Assembly (NCBI RefSeq): GCF_001012825.1
Contig: NZ_LCZJ02000098.1
Location: 1-64,000, forward strand
DNA from: Paenibacillus etheri
GTDB taxonomy: Bacteria; Bacillota; Bacilli; Paenibacillales; Paenibacillaceae
Length of the DNA stretch: 64,000 nucleotides
Direction: 5' to 3'
Part shown: one piece after another, positions 27,687-37,103 of the stretch
How the letters are laid out: each line of letters begins with the position of its first letter
How positions within the stretch are numbered: position 1 is the first letter of the stretch
Position numbers and translations under genes: made by a program
The notes under the pieces: model-generated
Databases searched by the model: none
What the model was told of the DNA's origin: nothing
Seen by the model: the letters and a program-made list of their open reading frames with translations, nothing else

Positions 27687-29252
27687 ATGGTTATTTTCTT
27701 CGATAGAGTTAAACGGCCACTTTGGGAGGGCAGACCCTCCATTTACTCCCATATTCAGGGACAAGGGGAATCCGTGGACGGATCGCTGCCGGATGACGAA
27801 GAATTCTGGTCCGGTGATAAAATCAGATGGGTAGCGGGCGGTATGGATGGAGCATTCGGACATCATGCCGAAGCTGCTAAGATGACGGATGAGGCACGAG
27901 AGCTGGTTCACCTGCTGGCGAAGCAATCCAGAAAGCCTAAGAATTCAACAAGAAAGGCCCTATATGCTAAGCTTGTGAAGACAGATATAGGAGGAATGAT
28001 GGATGTCGTTCTGGATGAGGTACGCAAGCAGCCCGGGATACAGCCGGACTCCGTATTCCATGAAGCGAAATGGTTAGCGGAGAATGCGGCGCACCGAAAT
28101 GTCGTCAAATTCGGGATTGCCTTACTGGGCCTTTTTCAAAATGAGCAAGTTAAGGATTTGCTTCTAACCTTGGGGAGACATGAGGAATTTACGCTTTATG
28201 CCGTGGTTGCGATTCATAATGGAATGGAAGACAGTAATCAAGTTTTATTTGAATTGGCTCAACAGGTTCATGGATGGGGGAAAATACATATTGTCGAGAG
28301 ACTTGACCCTGCTAGTCAGGAGATAAAAGATTGGCTGCTGCGGCAAGGATGCCACAACAACGTCATGAACGAATATTTAGCCTGTATTTGTGCTAGAAAT
28401 GGTGGCTTGCGGGAGGCACTTTCTGCTGACCAGGTAGATAATGCATTATTGGATGGGGCAGCCGATATCATTGAAGCGCTATTGAATGGCGGGCCTGCTG
28501 AGGACATAGATGATTATGAGCATGCTCCACAGGTGTTATTTGATTACGTGAGGCTCACTGGGAAGATAGGGGGAACTGCAAAGCATCTGTCAGCTATATT
28601 TAGCATTTACGATTTCCTGGCTGAGGATGAGGAGAAATGGACCGTACGGATGTCTGCAGGCTGGAGCGAGCAGTTAAGAAGCGATATCAGCGATGCTTGC
28701 CAATCGATTGTGGCTAACATCAAGTGGATGAGTATAGTTATGGATGCTGTTAACAGCGGTGATTCGCCGGACTGTTACTATGGCGTAGCTTGTGCTGAAA
28801 AGCTTGGCATTGATATTTGGGACACTCTCTACAATCAGCTTGCAGCCAACCCGCTACAGGATTTCTATTACTATCAGCTCATGAAATCGAATGATCCAGA
28901 CCGAATTCATAGGTTTGTACAATTCGCCATCGAACACCTTCCCTTGCAGCAGATCGCCACTGGCCCCGGAAATGAAATGGGATTCGGTGAAGAATATGCA
29001 GCACATAGGAAGCTGGGCGCAATCTTGCAAAGCTTGGACCGGTTCGAGGGGATAGGGAGAGAATTGATCTTCACTGGTCTGAACAGTCCAGTGACCTCCA
29101 ACCGGAACATGGCGATTAAGACATTGGAGAGCTGGGACGTTTCATCCTGGGGGGAGAAGCTGGTTCACGCAGTCTCTAATTTATCAGTAGTTGAGCATAA
29201 CGACTCGGTAAAAGAACGGCTAGACCAACTCCGCGAGGCAAAGGGGTTGTAA
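27687..29252 (+). CDS. Conserved helical (HEAT-like) protein of unknown function
   Basis: A 521-residue soluble protein, Trp/Leu/Asp-rich and apparently almost all alpha-helical, with paired-helix spacing that suggests HEAT-like repeats. It begins MVIFFDRVKRPLWEGRPSIY and has an acidic N-terminal third. I see no catalytic motif, signal peptide or membrane segment, and I do not assign a function. AGAGGTG lies about 10 bases before the ATG. It is inserted between the two fragments of a broken SF0329 gene, so its arrival may have caused the disruption. Confidence 0.6.
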   Translation: MVIFFDRVKRPLWEGRPSIYSHIQGQGESVDGSLPDDEEFWSGDKIRWVAGGMDGAFGHHAEAAKMTDEARELVHLLAKQSRKPKNSTRKALYAKLVKTDIGGMMDVVLDEVRKQPGIQPDSVFHEAKWLAENAAHRNVVKFGIALLGLFQNEQVKDLLLTLGRHEEFTLYAVVAIHNGMEDSNQVLFELAQQVHGWGKIHIVERLDPASQEIKDWLLRQGCHNNVMNEYLACICARNGGLREALSADQVDNALLDGAADIIEALLNGGPAEDIDDYEHAPQVLFDYVRLTGKIGGTAKHLSAIFSIYDFLAEDEEKWTVRMSAGWSEQLRSDISDACQSIVANIKWMSIVMDAVNSGDSPDCYYGVACAEKLGIDIWDTLYNQLAANPLQDFYYYQLMKSNDPDRIHRFVQFAIEHLPLQQIATGPGNEMGFGEEYAAHRKLGAILQSLDRFEGIGRELIFTGLNSPVTSNRNMAIKTLESWDVSSWGEKLVHAVSNLSVVEHNDSVKERLDQLREAKGL

Positions 29253-29311
29253 GTATGAGGAATATTCATGATGGAGGAGCTGATGGTTGTATTATATAAA
29301 AAGAACGTGCT

Positions 29312-29441
29312 ATTGTATTGAATATTCTGGCTTTGGTGGACAGAAGAGTTGGTGAGAAGCGGTTTTTGAGCATGGCTGAGAAGATAGTGTTGAAGCAACC
29401 GGTTGTGTGATGTTTTTATGAGTTGCGGGGTGGGACGTTAA
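29312..29441 (+). pseudogene. C-terminal fragment of the second SF0329-family gene
   Basis: The codons LNILALVDRRVG-KR-L-M-EK match residues about 148-172 of the intact gene at 14829, then continue after an in-frame TGA as CFYELRGGTL, matching YFYELRRSTL. No start region is present. Confidence 0.8.
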
Positions 29442-29458
29442 GCAATAAGAGTGAAGTT

Positions 29459-29492
29459 AAGGACGTGGTATGCTTTCACGCCCTTTTTATTT
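29459..29492 (+). terminator. Weak terminator after the SF0329 fragment
   Basis: GGACGTG pairs with CACGCCC (one mismatch) over a nine-base loop, followed by TTTTTATTTT. Confidence 0.5.
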
Positions 29493-29604
29493 TAGAGTGA
29501 GTATGTTAAACGAAATTGAATAGACGATGTGGTTTTCTTATTTTCGGTAATACAACTTTAACCTACTGTGGAATTCAGATTAAATTAAACACAAGGCGAT
29601 TATG

Positions 29605-32583
29605 TCAGCCAATAGATTGTAAATACCCCTTTAGTTCCTCCCATCCCCCGGTTTCATCATTAGATTTGATGCGGATCAACTTGAATTCAGTGTATGAACA
29701 TAAATCATCTTTCATTTTGTCATTCAAAATTGTTTTTGGATCCCGGCGATGATAACTTCCGTCGTATTCAATAGAGCAGAGCGGCTGCAAAGATTCCCTT
29801 TCGTAAATAACAAAGTCCATGTGACTCGAAAAGTAGAAGTTTTTTAAAGAATAGTCTAATGGTAGATTGATTGATAATACATCTTTTATGGGGACTTTAG
29901 GAAAGACAAGCAAAGGCATACCGCCAAGGAATATTAGCAGTTTATTATAAATCATCCGCTCACCTTCATGCATGAGCTTAATACGGTTTTCTTGCCGGAT
30001 AATCTGGTTAAATGCAATGGATAATTCAATTGAGGGGCGATGAAAATTGCTTGCTTCAATTGTATAAATATAACGGCTCAATTTAGTTAAATAACCTTGC
30101 CCGTTATCAATTTGTGCAAGATTTCCGACAAGCATGAAATAATCAAGTGCACGGGTAAGGGCTACATTAATTAACCGGTAGCTGTTCTGTACAAAGTTAA
30201 TCTGAAAAGATGTTGAACCTTGTGAAATCACTGTGCTGAAAATAATAGCCTTACATTCACCGCCTTGAAACGTATGAACAGTTCCTATTTTTATATTAGG
30301 TTTTCCGCTGAACATTTTTATGAGATGTTCTTTCTGAGCTGAGAAAGGTGTTACGATACCGATCTGATCAATGCCATTTTGTTCAAGTTTATTCACGATT
30401 GTATGGATTTCATTTAATTCATGATGATTGATCGTTCCTGATACAGAACCGTATACATTAGTAGAATATATTCCGGCTGTATAGGGTTGTCTCTCTGGTT
30501 CATGACGCATCATCCGTAAGCGGTTATGGTAAAATTGCTGATTGCTGAAGGACGCAATGGATGGAATGCAGCGATAGTGATAGTTGAGGAGGTGTGTACC
30601 CCCTTCGCTTAGTTGGCACGCCTGTTCAGCTCTTTCGAATGCAGAATTATTCAGATAACAATAAGGTTCAGGGTCTATTCCTGGCGCATGTGTTTCAAAC
30701 AAGTTTCTGCTAAAAGTATCCTCAATCGAAACAATATGACTCAATTGATTGGTATCCCCGAATAAACAGGCCTTACGTGCAGACTGGAGCAAGCAAAAAA
30801 TACTTGGAATCGAACACTGGGATGATTCATCTATGATAGCAAGATCTAAGGACATTCCGGCTGGAATACAGTTGCGTGCAGATAGACTGCTAACGAGGAG
30901 TACAGGGAACAGTTTAAGGAAAGAAGGAAAAGCAGACGAGCTGTTTCTAATATTTCCTTTCTCACGCAGCTCTTGAATAAGCCCTTTGATTTTTTGGAGC
31001 TCTTTCATATCTTTGAGAACAGGACTGGCACTGTGAAGCCACTGGTACTGCAAAAGGTGCAGGTCAATTTCATTTTTCTTCTTATATAAATTCTTCAGGT
31101 CAACTGAGGCATCCTGTTGTTGTTTCTTTATCGAAGCCAGCTCTTCTACAAGTTGAGAGCAGCGTAATTCAAGGTTGATAACTTTGATAATCTCCTCACA
31201 GAAGGCCAGGGATTGAACCGGGGTGCTGCTGTCAATATGCTCCCAGAGCTGTATTGCACCAATGGACCTTAGCTGCTTTTTCATACGGAATTTCAAATAG
31301 GTATGTATTCTTCCGGCTATGTATGAACGAAACCTTCTGAATATATCATTGCCGTACAGTTGCAGCGGTTTATCTAACAGTTCACGTAAACGAAACTCTA
31401 TTTTTTCATTGGCGATTGAAATGGACTTTAAATCATTTTTCATAGGGATCAAGTGATTCAGACGTAATCTGTCATTTAGAACATTAATTAGGTCTTGAAG
31501 CTGATTAATTGTGCTGGTCATATCAATAATTTGGTTCTCTATTTGTTCAGCACGAGTTATTTCATCCATTAAGGCTTGGCTCTTATTTTTATAATCTGAG
31601 TAAGTCTCTGCAGAAAGCACATTATATTGATTGTTGTTCACTATCTCTATCATACGGTCTAAAGCAGACTGAAGCGGTACTGCAGCTTCTTTGTTTTTTG
31701 CAATATTTCCTAAACGGACGTAGCCAAAGAAATACTTGCTTATTCCGTTAGCATCGAGTTTCTCCACAATATTATCTACGGCCTGGTTATTTGTACTTGC
31801 AATGACACAAGTTTCTTGATGATTGACCTGATTGGCGATTAAGTTCAGAATAGTCTGTGTTTTGCCGGTGCCTGGAGGTCCTTTAACAATATTAATCGTA
31901 TGATTTATATCATGCAGAACAGTATTTTGAGGGAGATTACCAGGTACAATATGAATTAGCATTTGATCGTCAGACATATTTGGTACAGCATAGCTATGGT
32001 ATAGATAACTCTTTAAAACGGGACTCGGTTCAAACTTATCGTTCAAGATCCCCTGAATCTCTTGTGAGATATGGTAATTACTAAAGTCAGAATTCTTTGC
32101 CTGGAATACAGTATAGGCTGTTACGATTCTTGTTTCTTCGAGATCTGCAATCTCAAGCAGTTGTGTAATCATAGTATTGTCATCCAAAAAACAGGTAGGA
32201 TTTGAGGAGAATTGTTCTTTTAGGTTAGTGAGGATGTTTAGAGACTGCTTATCAGCCAATGATTTATACACTTCCTGATGAAATCCACATTGATCAGCTT
32301 TATAAAGATTATGATCTGATAGGAATGTTGAATTACTCCACAGAATTAATGGGAGATAAATAAAGCCGCCTTTCTTATTTACTCTCAATAGAGGGTAGCC
32401 AAACATAATTGTTTGATCGTCTTTTAAATCATGGCTTAGTTTTTCATACCGTTCAACGACAAACTCTATGTTTAATGGATCTATTTGAGCCTGGTTTAGA
32501 TCGGAAGGTTTGAGTTGGGTTGAATAATAGCTTTCATATTTTAAGCATTCTAAATAATACTGGAGCAGGTTCTTGGTAATCAT
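29605..32583 (-). CDS. SF1 (DNA2/NAM7-type) helicase with C-terminal DUF2726-like domain
   Basis: A 992-residue protein. After an N-terminal 220-residue region comes a superfamily 1 helicase core: Walker A GPPGTGKT (about 235-242), a long helical insert, Walker B IIDESSQ (about 580-586), and motifs NYHYR, GTVHTFQGGE and VALTRALDYFMLVG. The last 100 residues (CSIEYDGSYHRRDP..., D and E/K residues) resemble the PD-(D/E)xK-type DUF2726. Such helicase-nuclease fusions are common in defence islands and presumably process DNA or RNA. Start: ATG at 32583 with AAGGAGAAC upstream. It is transcribed opposite to the adjacent restriction cluster, so it is a separate unit. Confidence 0.85.
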   Translation of the reverse strand: MITKNLLQYYLECLKYESYYSTQLKPSDLNQAQIDPLNIEFVVERYEKLSHDLKDDQTIMFGYPLLRVNKKGGFIYLPLILWSNSTFLSDHNLYKADQCGFHQEVYKSLADKQSLNILTNLKEQFSSNPTCFLDDNTMITQLLEIADLEETRIVTAYTVFQAKNSDFSNYHISQEIQGILNDKFEPSPVLKSYLYHSYAVPNMSDDQMLIHIVPGNLPQNTVLHDINHTINIVKGPPGTGKTQTILNLIANQVNHQETCVIASTNNQAVDNIVEKLDANGISKYFFGYVRLGNIAKNKEAAVPLQSALDRMIEIVNNNQYNVLSAETYSDYKNKSQALMDEITRAEQIENQIIDMTSTINQLQDLINVLNDRLRLNHLIPMKNDLKSISIANEKIEFRLRELLDKPLQLYGNDIFRRFRSYIAGRIHTYLKFRMKKQLRSIGAIQLWEHIDSSTPVQSLAFCEEIIKVINLELRCSQLVEELASIKKQQQDASVDLKNLYKKKNEIDLHLLQYQWLHSASPVLKDMKELQKIKGLIQELREKGNIRNSSSAFPSFLKLFPVLLVSSLSARNCIPAGMSLDLAIIDESSQCSIPSIFCLLQSARKACLFGDTNQLSHIVSIEDTFSRNLFETHAPGIDPEPYCYLNNSAFERAEQACQLSEGGTHLLNYHYRCIPSIASFSNQQFYHNRLRMMRHEPERQPYTAGIYSTNVYGSVSGTINHHELNEIHTIVNKLEQNGIDQIGIVTPFSAQKEHLIKMFSGKPNIKIGTVHTFQGGECKAIIFSTVISQGSTSFQINFVQNSYRLINVALTRALDYFMLVGNLAQIDNGQGYLTKLSRYIYTIEASNFHRPSIELSIAFNQIIRQENRIKLMHEGERMIYNKLLIFLGGMPLLVFPKVPIKDVLSINLPLDYSLKNFYFSSHMDFVIYERESLQPLCSIEYDGSYHRRDPKTILNDKMKDDLCSYTEFKLIRIKSNDETGGWEELKGYLQSIG

Positions 32584-32954
32584 TTAGTTCTCCTTATGGG
32601 AAATAAAGTATGTATATTTATATTATCCTATAAAAGTAATGAATTTGATATGGGGTAATCAACATACAGATTAGGAGTTGCGTGTACTACAGGTGATTTT
32701 AGAGATAATTGGCGGGAGTTGCCCAGTACGTTATTCTGATAATCTGATGATACCTGTGCCGATATAAAAAGCTGGTGAGTAGCGGGAACAGGATAGTGGA
32801 AATTATTCCGATAAAGACCTTCCTGGATTATATTATAGGTGAGGTGAGCTTAGCTTAGCGTAAGCGATTGAAATACAATAATGGGCGTTACTCCTAAAAT
32901 GTGCAGTTATCTTTTTTGGTACTTTGATAGTAATACAACAGGTGGAAAAGCTCT
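32584..32954. other. Divergent intergenic stretch
   Basis: Lies between the divergent helicase and methylase genes. Both must have promoters here, but I see no clear consensus element and no supported gene. Confidence 0.4.
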
Positions 32955-33003
32955 ATAGAACAGCGTAACTTATTCATGCTGGTTAACGCTGTTCTATTTT
33001 GTT
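32955..33003 (+). terminator. Strong hairpin in front of the first methylase gene
   Basis: ATAGAACAGCG (32955-32965) pairs with CGCTGTTCTAT (32987-32997), extended by GTAAC/GTTAAC, then TTTTGTT. It ends 65 bases before the methylase ATG; it could insulate the operon or act as an attenuator. Confidence 0.7.
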
Positions 33004-33067
33004 ATTATAAATATACGAACATTAGTTTTTATTAAGGTTAAAATTTGATTGAGGCAGGGTAACAATA

Positions 33068-34219
33068 ATGAATAAAGCACCAACTATTTTTTCATTTTTT
33101 TCGGGAGCGGGATTTTTGGATCTTGGCTTTGAAAAAAGTGGATTTAATGTTGCATTTGTGAACGAATATCATCTGCCATTTATGGAGACATATCAGTATT
33201 CCCGTAATCACATGGGGATGTCACAGCCGGAGTACGGGTATCACTTAGGAGATATCACCGAGTTTGAGCGTAATCCTAAAAGTGAGCTCTTGTCAAAATT
33301 GATTAACCAAACCAAAAGTGAGGATCGGCTTGTTGGATTCATTGGCGGACCTCCATGCCCCGACTTTTCAGTAGGCGGTAAGAACAAAGGGCATGAAGGG
33401 GAGAATGGGAAGCTGTCTGCAACTTATATTGACTTAATTTGTAAACAATCCCCTGACTTTTTTTTATTTGAGAATGTTAAAGGGTTATGGCGTACCAAAA
33501 AACATAGGGCTTTCTATGAACTGATGAAAGATAAGCTACATTCCCACGACTATGTTACAACTGAACGGTTAATTAATTCCATTGAATATGGTGCACCTCA
33601 ACTCAGGGAACGTATTATATTAATCGGCTTTAAGAAAAGCTTGTTGAATAAGCTCGGGATTGAGTTAGAAGCAGGTCAGACACTCACTGATGTGTTCCCA
33701 TGGGAAGATCATCTTAAATATCACATTGAAGAAATTAATGCAATGCCATGGCCGGGAATGGAACCGTTCGCTGAGAATGGAAAACGTGAAAGACCAGCCG
33801 GCATCAGTGAAGAATTAACCGTTGATTTCTGGTTTGAGAAAAATGATGTCGGGAATCATCCTAATGCCCACCAGCATTTTACCCCACAGGCTGGATTGGC
33901 CAGGTTTTTAACCATTCCGGAAGGGGATGATTTGAAGAAGTCTTATAAGCGGCTGCATAGATGGAGACCTTCTCCGACTGTGGCTTACGGTAATAATGAA
34001 GTACACCTTCATCCCTATAAAGCCCGCAGATTATCTGTTGCTGAAGCATTGGCACTGCAAAGTTTACCAAAGGAATTTCAATTACCTCAAAACATCACGT
34101 TATCCAACGCATTCAAAACAGTAGGTAATGGGGTTCCTTATGAAGCATCTAAAGGAATTGCTGTAACTATTCTGGATTTTTTGAAGGTGGGAGAGTATGG
34201 AGAAGCTAACCGCAGCTAA
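33068..34219 (+). CDS. dcm: C5-cytosine DNA methyltransferase (first copy)
   Basis: A 383-residue Dcm-type methylase that transfers a methyl group from SAM to cytosine C5 within a recognition site. Visible motifs: I FSGAGFLDLGF (about 10-20), IV GGPPCPDFS with the catalytic Cys (about 96-104), VI ENVKG, VIII QLRERI, the target-recognition stretch (about 210-300) and X near the C-terminus (NAFKTVGNGVPYE). It protects host DNA in the restriction cluster that follows. The stop overlaps the next start by 23 bases, so it is cotranscribed with the endonuclease-like gene. A second, clearly homologous methylase lies at 35982. Confidence 0.93.
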   Translation: MNKAPTIFSFFSGAGFLDLGFEKSGFNVAFVNEYHLPFMETYQYSRNHMGMSQPEYGYHLGDITEFERNPKSELLSKLINQTKSEDRLVGFIGGPPCPDFSVGGKNKGHEGENGKLSATYIDLICKQSPDFFLFENVKGLWRTKKHRAFYELMKDKLHSHDYVTTERLINSIEYGAPQLRERIILIGFKKSLLNKLGIELEAGQTLTDVFPWEDHLKYHIEEINAMPWPGMEPFAENGKRERPAGISEELTVDFWFEKNDVGNHPNAHQHFTPQAGLARFLTIPEGDDLKKSYKRLHRWRPSPTVAYGNNEVHLHPYKARRLSVAEALALQSLPKEFQLPQNITLSNAFKTVGNGVPYEASKGIAVTILDFLKVGEYGEANRS

Positions 34220-35285
34220 TCTTGTACATGAAATTGGTATGTTACCAAGGGATGGTATTTTTAATTATATTAATAGCAAAACACCAACTTTGGTTAAGAT
34301 CATTAATATTGTAAGACCGCAAGGGCCGATTAAAATTCAAAGAATTAGGCCTAACAAAGGTGAAACTTGGGAAAAGGCGAAAGTTCAGTCTATATCTGTT
34401 CCAATGATTTGGAGACTAGCTAATGCCTTAATGCCAGATCATCCGATAAATGTAGACAGGATATTTGGCGGCAGCTACAATACCCGGTCTGCTCTAGAAG
34501 CTCTACTGGTGCATACACCGCAATTTTATTATTGTTATCCTGGACGCATAGAGAGTATTAGTTCAAAAAATAAGATCAAACCTGGTCATAAACACTTGAT
34601 GTGGTGTCCGGATCACCCTCATGCTCCCAATATGCTGGTAAAAGCAGAAGTTGAGATGGTTATCTCGGAGGTACCAAGTACTGAGATTGTTTATGATGCT
34701 CTAGTTCTTCCGGATGAATATCATAGTCCCGGACTAGACATAGAACTGAAACGCAGACACTCCCAAATGCAAATTGCACTTATAGAAATCGGGCAGCACC
34801 TTGGCTTTAAAACATGGGTTGCCCAGAACGATAAAGGAATAATATATAAAAATCAGAAGCTTGGTGAAATGGAAGGCGTAATTGGATCATTGAGAAGAGA
34901 AGAAAATTTGATGTCGTCTTTTAATGAAGCTCAAAAAGCGGCTTTACTTATTGATTGTATCTGGTTTAAAAATGGCAGACTAATGCCAGCGGTAATGGAA
35001 GTTGAGCATAGTACAGGCGTGACGAGCGGCTTAACCCGTATGAAGGGGTTACAGGATGCACTTCCGCCGTTTCCTACCCGTTATGTTATCATTGCACCGG
35101 ACGAGGACAGGGAGAAGGTTTTTAGAGAAGCATCACGCCCGCAGTTTCAGTCACTAAATGCAAGGTTCTTTCCTTACAGCGCAGTTGAAGAGATGTATGC
35201 CCTTTTTAAACGGCGTAATATTAAAGGTGTTACAGAAGAATTCCTGGATAGTTACATGGAGCCAATTCTGGTCCAGTTAGCTTGA
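34197..35285 (+). CDS. Probable type II restriction endonuclease
   Basis: A 362-residue protein overlapping the upstream methylase gene, with GGTGGGAG before its ATG. The C-terminal half has a plausible nuclease core: IDCIWFKNGRLMPAVMEVEH (D...E-x-E) followed by the basic segment SGLTRMKGLQD and a strand RYVIIAPD, which would fit a PD-(D/E)xK fold. The N-terminal half (IGMLPRDGIFNYINSK...) may bind DNA. I do not recognise a named enzyme, and the assignment rests largely on its position between a methylase and Vsr. Its target would be the site methylated by the neighbouring Dcm proteins. Confidence 0.6.
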   Translation: MEKLTAANLVHEIGMLPRDGIFNYINSKTPTLVKIINIVRPQGPIKIQRIRPNKGETWEKAKVQSISVPMIWRLANALMPDHPINVDRIFGGSYNTRSALEALLVHTPQFYYCYPGRIESISSKNKIKPGHKHLMWCPDHPHAPNMLVKAEVEMVISEVPSTEIVYDALVLPDEYHSPGLDIELKRRHSQMQIALIEIGQHLGFKTWVAQNDKGIIYKNQKLGEMEGVIGSLRREENLMSSFNEAQKAALLIDCIWFKNGRLMPAVMEVEHSTGVTSGLTRMKGLQDALPPFPTRYVIIAPDEDREKVFREASRPQFQSLNARFFPYSAVEEMYALFKRRNIKGVTEEFLDSYMEPILVQLA

Positions 35286-35368
35286 TATTGAACAAGCAAT
35301 GTAAATACTCAGTAAAGTTTTCCCGGGTTTAAGTTTGGATCCATATCCATCATGATGGAAGTGATATT

Positions 35369-35797
35369 ATGGCTGACAAAATAAGCAAGGAAAAACGAAG
35401 TGAAAATATGAGGGCAATCCGCTCTGTGTCAATGCTGGAAAATTTGGTTACAAGAGCAGTTTGGGCAAAAGGGTTACGCTTCAGGAAAAATGTTAAAGGT
35501 ATGCCTGGGAAACCGGATATTGTTATAAAAAAGTATAAAACAGTTATTTTCATAGACTCGTGTTTTTGGCATAACTGTCCTATACATGGAACGATACCTA
35601 AGAGCAATACTGAGTTCTGGATTGAAAAACTTATGAAGAATAAACAAAGGGATATTAATATTAGTAACTATTACACTGGAGAAGGCTGGAGTATTCTTCG
35701 TGTGTGGGAACATGAAATCAGATCTGATTTTAACACGGCTATAGAAAAAATTACAGACTTTATAAACTTGGCTAAATCAAAGGAGTCCTTTCTGTAG
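35369..35797 (+). CDS. vsr: Very short patch repair endonuclease
   Basis: A 142-residue Vsr protein with all hallmarks: RSENMRAIRS at the start, MPGKPDIVI carrying the catalytic Asp (about residue 50), the zinc/DNA-contact stretch IDSCFWHNCPIHG, and the conserved FWIEKLMKNKQRD and WEHEI. Vsr nicks DNA beside T:G mismatches produced when 5-methylcytosine deaminates, so it guards the sites modified by the adjacent Dcm enzymes. GGAAGTG precedes the ATG, and a terminator follows at once, closing the first unit of the cluster. Confidence 0.95.
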   Translation: MADKISKEKRSENMRAIRSVSMLENLVTRAVWAKGLRFRKNVKGMPGKPDIVIKKYKTVIFIDSCFWHNCPIHGTIPKSNTEFWIEKLMKNKQRDINISNYYTGEGWSILRVWEHEIRSDFNTAIEKITDFINLAKSKESFL

Positions 35798-35811
35798 GGA
35801 CTCTTTTTTAT
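35779..35811 (+). terminator. Terminator after vsr
   Basis: GAGTCC TTTCTGTAG GGACTC followed by T6, overlapping the end of vsr. Confidence 0.75.
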
Positions 35812-35981
35812 TTATAAAAGAACATGAATTTTAATGTCGATAGAGAACTTATGTTCCTGTATAATCGAATTATTAATAATATCTAATTCATGTATTTAAC
35901 ATGTATTAATAGTAATTAGAGGGAAAACCCAAAAAAATGTCGAAGAATAAATATGGGATTTATGAAAGGGAGCACAAGAAT

Positions 35982-37103
35982 ATGCGGATAGATTTTACAA
36001 TCATGAAACCGGAAATTCCGGTGTTATCCTTTTTTAGCGGTGCAGGCTTTTTAGATATCGGCTTCATGCAAGCTGGCTTTAAGACTGTCTGGTCTAATGA
36101 ATATGACCGCAATTTTGTGAAGGGATTCGAATATGGTCTTAGCTCTATGACGGGACAACATCACAGAATAATAAATAATACATCAATTATCGGAATTGGG
36201 CCCAATCAAATTATGCGGGAAGCATTTCATAATACTGCAGTTCCTGATATTTTTGGAATAATAGGCGGTCCACCTTGCCCGGATTTTTCAATAGGAGGAA
36301 AGAACAAAGGGCGTACCGGAGAGAATGGTGTTCTTTCTAAGATCTATGTTGATAAAATAATGGATCTTCAGCCAACCTTTTTTTTATTTGAAAATGTGAA
36401 AGGGCTCTTTAAGACAGCAAGGCACCGTGAATTTTTCGATGATTTGAGAAAGCAGTTTTCGGAACACTATATGACTGATGTACGTATTTTGAATGCTCTG
36501 GATTTTGGAGTACCGCAGGACAGGGAACGTGTATTTATGGTGGGGTTAAAAAAGAAATGGTTAAAGAAAAAACTTGGTGTCAGAAATATTCCCAAGGATT
36601 ATGAGTGGTTTCAATGGCCCGAGGATAAACATTTTGCAGGTGCAAAACAGCGGTTTGCATGGCCGCGGGAAGTGCCGTTTGGAATTACTCCTGAGAAGCC
36701 TGCCAATATTCCGGAACAATTAATGGTGGGGCCAATTATATGTAATCTGGATGAAACGGCTCTTTTGCCCAATGGTCTTGAAGGCCTAAGGCCTATGAGC
36801 GATAAATATCATGTTATACATGAAGGTGACGTATCACGGAAAAGTTTTAAACGGCTGCACCGCTGGCGCTATAGCCCCACTGCAGCTTATGGGCATAATG
36901 AGGTTCATTTGCATCCGACACAACCGAGAAGGCTGACAGTCCGGGAAGCTCTCCGGATTCAAAGTGTTCCTGATACGTACATATTGCCTGCGGAAATGCC
37001 TCTAACATATAAATTCAAAACAATTAGTAACGGTGTACCTGTAAAACTGGCTCATGCAATGGCGGTTGCGATCAGAAGAATGATAGAGGAGGAACCTAGA
37101 TGA
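35982..37103 (+). CDS. dcm: C5-cytosine DNA methyltransferase (second copy)
   Basis: A 373-residue methylase from ATG 35982, which has AAAGGGAG nine bases upstream; an in-frame ATG at 35937 would add 15 residues. The motifs parallel the first copy: FSGAGFLDIGF, GGPPCPDFSIGGKNKG (identical to the first copy except Val to Ile), ENVKG, QDRERV and FKTISNGVPVK. The target-recognition region differs, so the two enzymes may methylate the two strands of an asymmetric site or two different sites (inference). The stop codon overlaps the next start as ATGA, the first of three such couplings in this operon. Confidence 0.92.
   Translation: MRIDFTIMKPEIPVLSFFSGAGFLDIGFMQAGFKTVWSNEYDRNFVKGFEYGLSSMTGQHHRIINNTSIIGIGPNQIMREAFHNTAVPDIFGIIGGPPCPDFSIGGKNKGRTGENGVLSKIYVDKIMDLQPTFFLFENVKGLFKTARHREFFDDLRKQFSEHYMTDVRILNALDFGVPQDRERVFMVGLKKKWLKKKLGVRNIPKDYEWFQWPEDKHFAGAKQRFAWPREVPFGITPEKPANIPEQLMVGPIICNLDETALLPNGLEGLRPMSDKYHVIHEGDVSRKSFKRLHRWRYSPTAAYGHNEVHLHPTQPRRLTVREALRIQSVPDTYILPAEMPLTYKFKTISNGVPVKLAHAMAVAIRRMIEEEPR

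Noticed and set aside
33068-37103. Assigning one of the two methylases as DrmMII of the DISARM-like operon
   Set aside because: Both are tied by overlap or adjacency to the endonuclease, Vsr and GHKL genes, and two IS relics separate them from drmAB; kept only as a possibility.
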